Under the pieces are notes generated by a model. That model was not told the DNA's origin. It made no database searches and saw only the letters and a program-made list of their open reading frames with translations. From Rhizobacter sp. Root1221 (lineage in GTDB: Bacteria; Pseudomonadota; Gammaproteobacteria; Burkholderiales; Burkholderiaceae_C): a stretch of DNA of 64,000 bases. The stretch covers positions 196,610-260,609 of the forward strand of contig NZ_LMDI01000005.1 of the NCBI RefSeq assembly GCF_001425785.1. Reading direction: 5' to 3'. The position numbers were made by a program, and so were the translations under genes. Below are positions 16,636-27,246 of this stretch, piece by piece; position 1 is the stretch's first letter, and each line of letters begins with the position of its first letter.

Positions 16636-17531
16636 TCGAAACGCGTGATGTCGTCCTCCCCCACGGTGTCACGCTGAGTTGCCGCGTGGCCGGGCCCGAA
16701 GGGGCGCCGGTGCTGGTGTTCCTGCACGGGTTCCCCGAAGCCGCGTTCGTGTGGGACGGGCTGCTCGCCCACTTCGCCGGCCGCTTCCGTTGCGTGGCGC
16801 CCAACCTGCGCGGGTACGAACGTTCCACCACGCCGGCCGGGGTGGAACCCTACCGGGCCAAGCACCTCGTGGCCGACCTGCGGGCGCTGGTGCTGGCGTT
16901 CGGCAGCCGGGCCGCCGCGGTCGTGGCCCACGACTGGGGAGGGGCGGTGGCGTGGACCTTCGCGGCCACGTTCCCCGACCTGCTCGAGCGCCTGATCATC
17001 GTCAACTCGCCCCATCCGGCGGTGTTCCAGCGAGAGCTGGTGAACAACCCCGCGCAGCAGGCAGCCAGCGCCTACATGAACGACTTCTGCGAGCCCGACG
17101 CCGAGCACCACCTGCAGGCCGACGACTTCGCGCAGCTCTGGAGCCTGTTCGCGCGCATGGGGGCCATGGACCCGTCCCGCCCCGGGGGCGGCTGGCTGAC
17201 CGACGCGGTGCGCGACCAGTACCGCGCGGTGTGGTCGGCCGGGCTCACCGGCCCGCTGAACTACTACCGCGCCTCCCCGCTGCGCCCGCCCACCGCACCC
17301 GATTCCGCGGTGCGCACGCTCACCCTCTCCGCCGAGGCAGTCACGGTGCGTGTGCCGGTGCATGTGGTCTGGGGCGAGGCCGACGCGGCGCTGCCGCCAT
17401 CGCTGCTGGACGGGCTCGAGGCGTTTGTGCCCCGGCTCACCATCGCCCGGGTGCCGGGGGCCACGCACTGGATCGTGCACGAGCAGCCCGCGCGGGTGGC
17501 CGCGGAAATCGAAGCGGCGCTGGCGGCTTAG
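16632..17531 (+). CDS. Alpha/beta hydrolase (epoxide hydrolase/haloalkane dehalogenase-like)
   Basis: A 299-residue alpha/beta-hydrolase. The oxyanion motif is HGFPEAAFVWD. The nucleophile elbow is VAHDWGGAVAW, with Asp rather than Ser as nucleophile, which is typical of epoxide hydrolases and dehalogenases. The catalytic His is in GATHWIVHEQP and an acid candidate is in GEADAALP. No signal peptide. The gene is translationally coupled to engB by a 4-bp overlap, and its stop overlaps the stop of the convergent DUF1631 gene. Substrate unknown. Confidence 0.9.
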   Translation: MIETRDVVLPHGVTLSCRVAGPEGAPVLVFLHGFPEAAFVWDGLLAHFAGRFRCVAPNLRGYERSTTPAGVEPYRAKHLVADLRALVLAFGSRAAAVVAHDWGGAVAWTFAATFPDLLERLIIVNSPHPAVFQRELVNNPAQQAASAYMNDFCEPDAEHHLQADDFAQLWSLFARMGAMDPSRPGGGWLTDAVRDQYRAVWSAGLTGPLNYYRASPLRPPTAPDSAVRTLTLSAEAVTVRVPVHVVWGEADAALPPSLLDGLEAFVPRLTIARVPGATHWIVHEQPARVAAEIEAALAA

Positions 17532-19595
17532 GCCGGGTTGTCCAGCCGGCGGATCAGCGCGTCCACCGCACGCTGGATCGGCGAATGCCCTTCCACCGTC
17601 TCCAGCAGCTCGGCCTTGCGCAGGCGCTCCAGCGCCCGCTGGGTCACCGAGTGGGTGCGATCGGGCGCCTCGCCGGCGTACACGAAGTACGACCCGCGCG
17701 GGCTGCGCCACAGCAGCTGGGCCTGCGTCCAGCGGCCGTTCAGGAAGATGCGCTGGCGCACGCCGGGCGCCAGGCGGTTCACCCAGTCGGACGCGTCTTC
17801 GGTTTCCACCGCGGTGGTGTCGGTCATCAGCGCCGCGGGCACCGTGTCCATGGACCCGAGGTCGATCAGTGAGTCGCTGAACGGCACCGGGGCCACCGGC
17901 GGCAGGGTGGTTTCCTCCCGCAGCTGCCGCACGATTTCTTCCGGTGTCAGGGCCGGGTCGGGCGTGGCCGCCGGGCGGCCCCCGGGTTTCAGGGCCTCGG
18001 TGTGCACCACCACGAGGTCGTCCAGCACGGCCTGGCGTTCAGCCTGCGGCAGGTCGATGGATGCGGCTCCGGCACGCAGCCGCTGCAGCATCCCCGGCAG
18101 CATGGCCAGCAGGCGCTGGCGGCTTTGCGGGTGGTCGGGCGGTTGCAGGCTCCAGACGAGGTCGTCGAGCGCCTTCAGGTAGCTGTTGGTGACCTCCGAC
18201 GTGTCGCCGTGTTCCAGCATCGCGGTGGCCAGCACCTTGGCCCAGGCGCCGGTGATGAAACGGCGGATGGCGGGGGTGGTGCGCACCGGGGCCAGCTGTT
18301 CCGACAGGCGGGCCGACAACTGCTGCTGCAGCTGGTCGGCCTGTTCGGCGTGCAGCAGCGTCTCGATCGACTTGCGTGCGGCGCCCTGCTGCTCGTGCAA
18401 CTGCCCTTCGAGGAAGGTGTCGAGCGCGGCGAGGCCGCGCTTGTACTGTGCCGCCCCTTGCTGGCCCTGTACCGTCAGGTCGTCGATCAGGTGGCCCGAG
18501 AATGACAATAGCGCCACCAGGCGCGCGTCGGACACGTTCGGGTAGCTGGACGCGGCGTTCACGAGCCGTGCCATGAACACCCACACCGGGTGTTCATGGC
18601 GGTCGAGCATCTCGGGGTCGTGCAGCGCGATGCGGAGGGCCGACACCTGCAGGCGCCCGAGCTGGGACCGCAGCGTGGGGTGCAGCCCCGGGTCGGACAC
18701 GATGATCTCGAAGAGGCGGGCGATCAACTCGATCACCTGCCGCTCCATCGACGCGCCGGTAGTGGCGAGCAGCGACGCGCGATGTTCGAGCAGTCTTGGC
18801 GCGGCGGTGGCACCGGTGGCCGACGGCATGCGGCTCAGCAGGGCCTCGATGCGCGACAGGGCGCTGTCCAGGTCTCCCGGTGCGGCACCGGCGGACTGGC
18901 GGCCTTCGGGCATGGTGCGGCGCAACGCGTCGAGCGCGCCGGGCTGCGTGACGTTCACGGCGGGCGCACGGGTGCCGGCACCCGCCCTGGCGCTCCAGGC
19001 GCGACGTGGCCGCCGCCCACGCCGACTTGAGCAGCGGCGCCATCGCCGTGGCCGACACCCGCAACAGCAGCGACTGTTGCGGCGGCGCGATGGGTAGCGA
19101 TTCCGCCGCTTCGGCCAGGGCCTGTGCATAGGCGCGCGGACGCAGCGGGTTCGATTCGGCCGTGGTGTGTTCCAGCCCGCGCAGCGTCGACGTGAAGGTC
19201 TGCAGCTCGCGCAACTCCCACTCGGCGATGGTGTCGATCTCCTGGATCGCGCGCGACAGGCCGATCTCGGATTCGACCCGGTTCTCGTCCATCAACTGCA
19301 GGCCGCCGAGGCCGCTCGTGTGCACCGACGTGGGGCCGGCGTCGTCGGTGGAAGGGGCCATGTCGGCCACCACCGCGTTGCGCAGCGCGTCGACGAAGCG
19401 GCGCTGGTACGTCACCCGGTGCTGGGCCAGGGCGTGGGCCAGGTCGAAATGGTGTTGGCGCTCGGATGCGTTCAGCAGCGTGTCGCCGGGCTGGCGGAGC
19501 TGGGTCTGGATGGCCGCAAGCGTGCGAGCGATCAGGTCGGCCGAACGGCCGAGCTCGCCTTCGACAAAGGCTTGAAGCAGGGGGGCATTCGCCAT
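17528..19595 (-). pseudogene. DUF1631 family protein, split by a frameshift
   Basis: The N-terminal part starts at ATG 19595 (MANAPLLQAFVEGELGRS) and reads to KSAWAAATSRLERQG; the rest continues in the next frame from about 18990 as AGAGTRAPAVNVTQPG to the stop at 17528. Removing one G from the GGGCGGG run near 18985-18993 would restore a single protein of about 690 residues, the size expected for DUF1631 proteins. The family is helical, of unknown function and common in Betaproteobacteria; the C-terminus (QRIFLNGRWTQAQLLW) resembles a PilZ-like barrel. A sequencing error or a recent mutation are equally possible. Confidence 0.75.
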
Positions 19596-19654
19596 CGTTC
19601 TTGGGGGCGTTGGTTTTGCAAACCATTATGCGACGGCCCACACCGTGCAACCCC

Positions 19655-19683
19655 AAGAAAAAGGGCTGCCGAAGCAGCCCTTT
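19655..19683 (-). terminator. Rho-independent terminator of groESL
   Basis: Stem AAAGGGCTGC / GCAGCCCTTT (19660-19669 and 19674-19683) with loop CGAA. On the minus strand it runs into TTTTTCTT. It lies about 50 bp after the groEL stop. Confidence 0.85.
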
Positions 19684-19730
19684 CGCAGTGCGCAGAGGCA
19701 ATGGCCGGACCGCGAGGTCCGGCCGGGACA

Positions 19731-21407
<1,677 letters not shown>

Positions 21408-21698
21408 TTACTTCTCGACGACGGCGAAGAGGTCTTCTTCACGCATCACGAGCAGTTCGTCGCCGTCGACCTTGACGGTCTGGCCGCTGTACTTGCCGAA
21501 CAGCACGCGGTCACCGACCTTGACGCTCAGGGCCACGAAGTCGCCCTTGTCGTTGCGCTTGCCGGTGCCGATGGCAACAACTTCGCCTTGATCCGGCTTT
21601 TCAGCGGCGGCGTCGGGGATGACGATGCCCGAGGCGGTCTTGGTTTCTTGTTCCAGGCGCTTGACGACCACGCGGTCGTGCAACGGACGAAGTTTCAT
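21408..21698 (-). CDS. groES: Co-chaperonin GroES (Hsp10)
   Basis: A 96-residue lid protein of the GroEL chamber. It begins [18 protein letters not shown], has the mobile loop [20 protein letters not shown] and the core [20 protein letters not shown]. The start is ATG at 21698, preceded by GGAG. It leads the groESL operon. Confidence 0.98.
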   Translation of the reverse strand: MKLRPLHDRVVVKRLEQETKTASGIVIPDAAAEKPDQGEVVAIGTGKRNDKGDFVALSVKVGDRVLFGKYSGQTVKVDGDELLVMREEDLFAVVEK

Positions 21699-21804
21699 AG
21701 CATCTCCTTGATGAGTTCGAATCGAACTTCTGCGGGGCAACGAACGCAAGTTTGCGTTCACTGACTGTTGACGGCGTCCGGTCGGTTGAGGCCCCGGGCC
21801 GCCG

Positions 21805-21831
21805 TTGGCACTCGACTTGGCCGAGTGCTAG
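21805..21831. promoter_or_regulatory. CIRCE element (HrcA operator) of groESL
   Basis: TTGGCACTC-N9-GAGTGCTAG, differing from the consensus TTAGCACTC-N9-GAGTGCTAA at one base in each arm. It lies between the -10 box and groES, where HrcA blocks transcription until heat shock. Confidence 0.93.
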
Positions 21832-21839
21832 CAGGGCGG

Positions 21840-21867
21840 ATTATAGGGAGAGGCTGTTGGGATGCAA
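21840..21867 (-). promoter_or_regulatory. groESL promoter
   Basis: On the minus strand: TTGCAT (21867-21862), 16-bp spacer, perfect TATAAT (21845-21840), immediately upstream of CIRCE. The overlapping CTTGCA-N14-CCCTATAAT also resembles a sigma32 site, so dual control is possible. Confidence 0.7.
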
Positions 21868-22023
21868 GCACGTCAACAGCGAGAGGGGTGATTTTGGGGC
21901 GTCGGTGTCGGGTTCCGAGCCCAGGCCCGATGTGGCCCAGACTGGCGCACAATTGTGGCCAGCGGCGGTGTAATGGCTGCCCAACCGCAAGCGCCAGCCG
22001 GCAGCGGCGCAAGGAGTAACGGC

Positions 22024-23154
22024 GTGATCATTGATCGTGGCGTGGCGACCTGTCGTTGGCGCGCATTTCGCTTCGCGCTCACTGTGGTCGCCCTGTGTGC
22101 ACTGATACCCGGGGTGTCGGCGGCCGACGCTGTCGACGAAGCCCGCCAGGCCGTCGACAGCGCGTCCAGCCGCTCGCCGGCATGGACCGGCCCCACATCG
22201 GGCCCCGGTGCCCAGCCTGGCAAGTCGATTGCGGTGTTGGCCGAAGACCTGCGCAACGGCGGCGTACTGGGCGTCGCCCAGGGCATCCGCGAGGCTGCGC
22301 GCGCGATGGGCTGGAAGGTGCGGATCCTCGACGCAGGCGGCACGGCGGCCGGCCGCAGCCGTGCGGTTGCCGACGCCCTGGCGTCGCGGCCCGACGGCCT
22401 CGTGATTTGCGGATCAGACGCCCACGAACTCGAACCGACGCTCCGCCGGGCGAATACCCCGCTGCCGCCGGTGGTCGGCTGGCACGCAGGGCCGAGTCCC
22501 GGCGCCATCGCGGGGACGTCCGTTGCGATGAATGTGAGCACCGACCCGATCGCGGTCGCCCGCACGACGGCGCTGGCGGCCGTGGCGCAGTCGGGCGGCA
22601 AGGCCGGTGTCGTGGTGTTCACCGATTCCCGATTTGCGATCGCGACCGCCAAGGCGCAGGCCATGGCGGACGTCATTCGGCAGTGCAGCGGCTGCAGGCT
22701 CCTCGAGGTGCGCGACGTGGCCATTTCCGATAGCGCGGCCCGCATGCCCGCGGTGATCCGGGAACTGCTCGCCGCACACGGACCACGCTGGACGCACGCG
22801 CTGGCGATCAACGACATCTACTTCGACTACGCGGTGCCGGTGCTGATCGAGGCGGCGGCGCCCAATGGTGCGATCAGCCTGCTGTCGGCAGGCGATGGCA
22901 GCGCACCGGCGTTCATGCGCATCCGGGCCGGAACCTATCAGACCGGCACGGTGGCCGAGCCGCTGAACATGCAGGGCTGGCAGGTGGTGGACGAGCTGAA
23001 TCGGCTCTTGGCCGGACAACCGGTCAGCGGGTTCGTCGCCCCCGTCCATCTCGTCTCTGGAGAGAACGTCGCCTCCGATGGCGGCTCCCGGTTCGTGTAC
23101 GACCCGGAGAACGGCTATCGGGACATCTACCTGCGGATCTGGAAACGCCGCTGA
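22024..23154 (+). CDS. Periplasmic sugar-binding-type protein partnered with a sensor kinase (TorT/LuxP-like)
   Basis: A 376-residue protein starting at GTG 22024, with AAGGAG 7 bp upstream. The signal peptide (FRFALTVVALCALIPGVSAA) is followed by a type I periplasmic-binding fold of the ribose-binding group: SIAVLAEDLRNGGVLGVAQG, GLVICGSDAHELEPTLRRAN, VVVFTDSRFAIATAKAQAM and a C-terminal sensor-kinase-facing lobe. No ABC permease is nearby. It is 22 bp upstream of a hybrid histidine kinase, as TorT is beside TorS and LuxP beside LuxQ, so it most likely presents a ligand to that kinase. Ligand unknown. Confidence 0.85.
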   Translation: MIIDRGVATCRWRAFRFALTVVALCALIPGVSAADAVDEARQAVDSASSRSPAWTGPTSGPGAQPGKSIAVLAEDLRNGGVLGVAQGIREAARAMGWKVRILDAGGTAAGRSRAVADALASRPDGLVICGSDAHELEPTLRRANTPLPPVVGWHAGPSPGAIAGTSVAMNVSTDPIAVARTTALAAVAQSGGKAGVVVFTDSRFAIATAKAQAMADVIRQCSGCRLLEVRDVAISDSAARMPAVIRELLAAHGPRWTHALAINDIYFDYAVPVLIEAAAPNGAISLLSAGDGSAPAFMRIRAGTYQTGTVAEPLNMQGWQVVDELNRLLAGQPVSGFVAPVHLVSGENVASDGGSRFVYDPENGYRDIYLRIWKRR

Positions 23155-23176
23155 CCCGGTGCAACGCTTCCTTCCC

Positions 23177-25657
23177 ATGCGAATCCTCTCCCCGCTGCGC
23201 AAGGCCTCCCTGCTGGAGCGGCTCACGCCGCAGTCACTGCGCGCGCAGTTCGCGGTCGCGCTGTCTGCCATGGGCCTGCTCATCGTCGCCGGTGGAGCGA
23301 CGGCTTTCCTGGCCCTGATCGCAACCGGCAACGCGGCGCGCCAATTCTCCGAGGAGCAGCTCGAGCGCGTGCAGAACACCCAGGACCTGCAGCAACGCAC
23401 CTTGCAGATCCAACTGCTGGCCGAACGCATGGTGGCAGCCGATTCCCGGGTCGTTGCCCGCCAGGCCTACGCGCAGATCCTGGGCGAACTCGATGCGCTC
23501 GATCAACTCACCGCACGGCTCGCGGTCAGCGAGGACGTGGCTGTGCTCGATTTGCACCAGTCCAGCCAGCTGTTCCGGAACTCGGCCCACGTCCTTGCAC
23601 AGCTGCGCGATGCCGCGGCACCGCCCGGGACCGTGGATGCGCCGCCGGCCACCGCGCTGAAGGGCTACCGCGAGGAGATGCGGCTTCACGCGCAGGCATT
23701 GGCGCAGTCGGCGCGCGAGCAATCGGACCGGCTCGCACGCACCCATCAGGCCGCCGTCCTGCGCGTCGTCGACGCCTCGCGCACGAGCGCGTACTGGGTC
23801 GTCGCCTGGCTGGCCTTCAGCCTGGTGACCGCCTGGCTCATCGCGCGCGTCTTTCTCGGCCAACACGTCATTTCGCGGCTGCGGCGAATCAGCCGCAGCC
23901 TGCTCGCCGTCGATGACCACTCCGATTCACAACTGCATGTTGCCGTGCACGGCGACGACGAAATCGGCGCGATGGCGCGCGCAGTCGAACGTTTCCTGTT
24001 CGACCGCCGCCAGTTGGCGACGACCCGCGCGCTGCTCGAGGCCGAGCAACAACGGCTGACCGCGATCATCGACAACACCGCGGACAGCATCGTCGTGCTG
24101 CAGGGCGGCCGAGTGCTGCAGTTGAACCGCGCGGCGGAGCGCATGTTCGGCATGTCCAATGCGCAGGCGGCCGATCAACCCGGGGACGCGTTGTTGGCCG
24201 ACTTCGATTGGAACCCCGCTGCCGTGCCCGGCCTTGCGCGCGACGCGTTGGCGCGCAGCTGCGACGGGCGGACCATTCCGGTCGAGGTGTCGCTCAACCC
24301 GGTGACCTCGGGCACCGGTGGCCTGGTCGTTCTCGTGATCCGCGACGCGACCCTGCGCAGGGAAGCCGAGCAGCATCTCATCGAGGCACGCGACGCTGCC
24401 GAGTCTGCCCGAGCGACACAGGCCGCCTTCCTGGCGAACATCAGCCACGAACTGCGCACGCCGCTCAACGGCATTCTCGGCTTCGCGCAGATCCTGCGGC
24501 GCGACGAGCCGCTGACCGAGCGGCAGGCCAGGGGGCTGAAGCTCATCGAGGAAAGTGGGCAGCACCTCCTCATGCTCATCAACGACATCCTCGATCTGGC
24601 CCGCATCGACGAGGCCAGGCTCGAGCTGAACCCGGTCGAGGTCGACCTGTCGGCATTCCTGCAGGTGGTGTGCGACATCATCCGCGTCAAGGCGGAGGAG
24701 AAGGGGCTGAGTTTTGTCTACGAGGCGGCACCCGATCTGCCCTTGGCGGTCTTCGTCGACGAGAAGCGACTGCGCCAGGTGCTGTTCAACCTGCTGTCGA
24801 ATGCGATCAGGTTCAGTGACGCGGGCCAGGTGACACTGCGCGCACGGGTGGTGCAGCCGGTGGCGGGCAGCACCGTGGGCGGGTTGCGCTTCGAGGTCGA
24901 GGACAAGGGCATCGGGATGAACGAGGCGCAGCTGGCGCGACTGTTCCAGCCGTTCGCGCAGGTGGCCGAGCAACAACGGCGCGAAGGAGGCGCCGGACTC
25001 GGCCTGGCCATCAGCCGGCAGTTGGTGCACCTGATGGGCGGGGACATCCAGGTCCACAGCCGGGAAGGCCAGGGCAGCGTCTTCGCGTTCGAGATCCAGG
25101 CGCCGGTACCGCAGGCACGGGTTCAAGCGCTGCCTGCCAGTGATACACCGCTCGGCTGCGAGGGTGCGCACCGAAAGATGGGCGTGGCGGCGCCCCATCC
25201 GGCGTCTGCCGCGAGCGACGAGGAGACCTTGCTCGACCATCAGGCCGTCGTGAGCGGTGCGCGCGTTCTGCTCGTCGAGGACAACGCCATCAACCGGGAA
25301 GTCGCGTTGGCCATCCTGGGCAGTTCCGGCGTCGTCGTGAGTGTCGCCTGCGACGGCCGGGAGGCACTCGACATGCTGGAGCAGCAGCGTTTCGATGCCG
25401 TGCTGATGGACTGCCTGATGCCGGTCATGGACGGCTACGCCGCGACCCGGGCGCTGCGCCTGCGGCCCGAGCTTCAAGCGCTGCCGGTCATCGCGCTGAC
25501 CGCCAACGCGATGGTCGGAGACCGCGACAAGGCGCTCGAGGCGGGCATGAATGACCACATCGCCAAGCCGATCAAGCTCGAGCAACTGTTCGCGACACTC
25601 GCGCGCTGGGTCCGCCCTTCAGGCACTGCCGTGGTCGAAATCGATCGGCGTCGCTAG
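23177..25657 (+). CDS. Hybrid histidine kinase with HAMP, PAS and receiver domains (TorS-like)
   Basis: An 826-residue inner membrane sensor. TM1 is near residues 27-50, a helical periplasmic domain spans about 50-200, and TM2 is near 205-228 (VVAWLAFSLVTAWLIARVF), then HAMP. A PAS domain follows (IIDNTADSIVVLQGGRVLQL), then HisKA with phospho-His in ISHELRTPLNG, HATPase (N box NLLSNAIRFS, GIGM, GGAGLGLAIS) and a receiver with phospho-Asp in VLMDCLMPVMDG and Lys in HIAKPIK. No HPt domain and no separate response regulator are adjacent, so the output partner lies elsewhere. The start is ATG 23177. Confidence 0.92.
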   Translation: MRILSPLRKASLLERLTPQSLRAQFAVALSAMGLLIVAGGATAFLALIATGNAARQFSEEQLERVQNTQDLQQRTLQIQLLAERMVAADSRVVARQAYAQILGELDALDQLTARLAVSEDVAVLDLHQSSQLFRNSAHVLAQLRDAAAPPGTVDAPPATALKGYREEMRLHAQALAQSAREQSDRLARTHQAAVLRVVDASRTSAYWVVAWLAFSLVTAWLIARVFLGQHVISRLRRISRSLLAVDDHSDSQLHVAVHGDDEIGAMARAVERFLFDRRQLATTRALLEAEQQRLTAIIDNTADSIVVLQGGRVLQLNRAAERMFGMSNAQAADQPGDALLADFDWNPAAVPGLARDALARSCDGRTIPVEVSLNPVTSGTGGLVVLVIRDATLRREAEQHLIEARDAAESARATQAAFLANISHELRTPLNGILGFAQILRRDEPLTERQARGLKLIEESGQHLLMLINDILDLARIDEARLELNPVEVDLSAFLQVVCDIIRVKAEEKGLSFVYEAAPDLPLAVFVDEKRLRQVLFNLLSNAIRFSDAGQVTLRARVVQPVAGSTVGGLRFEVEDKGIGMNEAQLARLFQPFAQVAEQQRREGGAGLGLAISRQLVHLMGGDIQVHSREGQGSVFAFEIQAPVPQARVQALPASDTPLGCEGAHRKMGVAAPHPASAASDEETLLDHQAVVSGARVLLVEDNAINREVALAILGSSGVVVSVACDGREALDMLEQQRFDAVLMDCLMPVMDGYAATRALRLRPELQALPVIALTANAMVGDRDKALEAGMNDHIAKPIKLEQLFATLARWVRPSGTAVVEIDRRR

Positions 25658-25744
25658 TTCAGTGTTTCAGTGGACGGCATTTGTCGGGCACCCGTGGCGG
25701 GCCGATGAACCAGCATGTCCACCGGCCCGCCAGGGATCTCGCCT

Positions 25745-27091
25745 TCAGCGGATCACCACGCCGCACGGCGCGCCACCAACAACCACGTTGCCGGGCACCG
25801 GGCGGCCTCCGGCGTAGGAGATCTGCATTCCCGCTTCCACGCTGCTGCCGGCCTGGATGGTGCGGGTCCACTCGGCAGGGGTCACGGTCACCGAGCGGCC
25901 GGACTGCGCGAAGGTGGCGCTCCAGCTGCTTTGGATGCTGAAATCGTGGCTCTCGTTGAAACTCACGGTCCAGCCATTGATAGGCGCCGTGCCCGTGTTC
26001 GCGATGGTCAGGCGCAGCACCTGGCTCGTGCCCCAGTCGCCGCTCGTGTCGAGCGTCAAGGTGCAGGCGGCGGGTGTCGTGGTGCTACCGCCGAAGATGG
26101 TGGCTCGCTGGGCGGTGGCCGCGATGCCGTTGGTGTCGTTGAAAAGAAGTTGGCCCCATGTGGAGAGGCTGTTGCCGTTGAAATTGATGGCCAGGTCGAG
26201 GGCGGTGTCGGCGCCGCTGTTGCCTGACCATGACCATCCCAGGTAGCCGATGCCGTACTGACGGGCGCGGCTCATGATGGCGCTGGCAGCCACCGCCTGG
26301 CCCTGGAACGTGTCGCCGAACTCGCCCACGACCAGGGGCAGCTTGGCCGAGATGAACGTCGAGAGGTAGCTGTTGACCTCGCTGTCCGTCGGGTACACGG
26401 CGTACATGTGCACGGAGAACACCGTGTTCCGCAGCGGGTCGGCCGCGAACACGGAGGCCGCATGGGTGCGCATGACCCCCTCCCAGTCCTGCCCCCAGCT
26501 CGGTGCGTCGACCATCAAGGTGTTGCGGATGCCGGCGGCGCGCAGCTTGGCAATCGCATTCTTGTGGCCCTCGATCCAGACGGAAGACGGTTGACCGTTT
26601 CCCACGGGCTCGTTGCCCAGGTTGACGATGACGTAGTCCTCCTGGCCGATGAGGGCGTTCTTGATGCCGACCCAGTAGTTCGCCGCCTGGTCCAGCGTGG
26701 CCATGCCCGCTTGCTCGCCATAGCCCGTCGTGTCGTGTACCTCGAGCACGGCGATCAACTTGGCCGCCTTGCATTGCTCGATGAGCGTCTTGACTTCGCG
26801 CTCATCGGTCTGGGTCCACTTGACCCCGTTGGCCAGCACGATGCGCGCAGTGTTGGCGCCGCGGGCCGAGATGTCGGTGAGCGACTGGGCCGTCTTGTCC
26901 CGGTACCAGGCATGGGCGACGTTGACGCCACGCATGACGAACGGCGTGCCGTCTGCTTCCTGCAGCACACCGGCGACGATCTTCATCTCGGCATGGACGG
27001 CGCTGACCCACAGCGCCAGGATGAAGGTCATCAGCAACTGGACCAGGTGTCCGGAACAAGATCCGCGTGTCGGGCTCTTCTTGGTGTACAT
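25745..27091 (-). CDS. Secreted beta-mannanase, GH5 catalytic domain with CBM2
   Basis: A 448-residue secreted endo-beta-1,4-mannanase (GH5_8-like). A signal peptide (VQLLMTFILALWVSAVHA) precedes the (beta/alpha)8 barrel: MRGVNVAHAWYRD, LEVHDTTGYGEQAG, VNLGNEPVG with the acid/base Glu, SVHMYAVYP and VVGEFGDT with the nucleophile Glu. From about residue 345 comes a family 2 carbohydrate-binding module with its Cys pair and surface Trp. The start is ATG at 27091 with GGAGACGC upstream. It follows the GH2 gene by 155 bp, so the two would hydrolyse mannan outside and mannooligosaccharides inside the cell. Confidence 0.9.
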   Translation of the reverse strand: MYTKKSPTRGSCSGHLVQLLMTFILALWVSAVHAEMKIVAGVLQEADGTPFVMRGVNVAHAWYRDKTAQSLTDISARGANTARIVLANGVKWTQTDEREVKTLIEQCKAAKLIAVLEVHDTTGYGEQAGMATLDQAANYWVGIKNALIGQEDYVIVNLGNEPVGNGQPSSVWIEGHKNAIAKLRAAGIRNTLMVDAPSWGQDWEGVMRTHAASVFAADPLRNTVFSVHMYAVYPTDSEVNSYLSTFISAKLPLVVGEFGDTFQGQAVAASAIMSRARQYGIGYLGWSWSGNSGADTALDLAINFNGNSLSTWGQLLFNDTNGIAATAQRATIFGGSTTTPAACTLTLDTSGDWGTSQVLRLTIANTGTAPINGWTVSFNESHDFSIQSSWSATFAQSGRSVTVTPAEWTRTIQAGSSVEAGMQISYAGGRPVPGNVVVGGAPCGVVIR

Positions 27092-27246
27092 GAATGCGTC
27101 TCCTCGGTGTTGTCGACATGCCTGGCCGCATGGAAATCGCCGTACCCGCCAGGCAAGGGATCGGCGCCGCCCATTCGCAATGAAACGGCGGATGGGGTCT
27201 CTGGCCCGGTGAAGCCCGCCCAGGCGTGGCCTCGCGGGCGTCGTCG

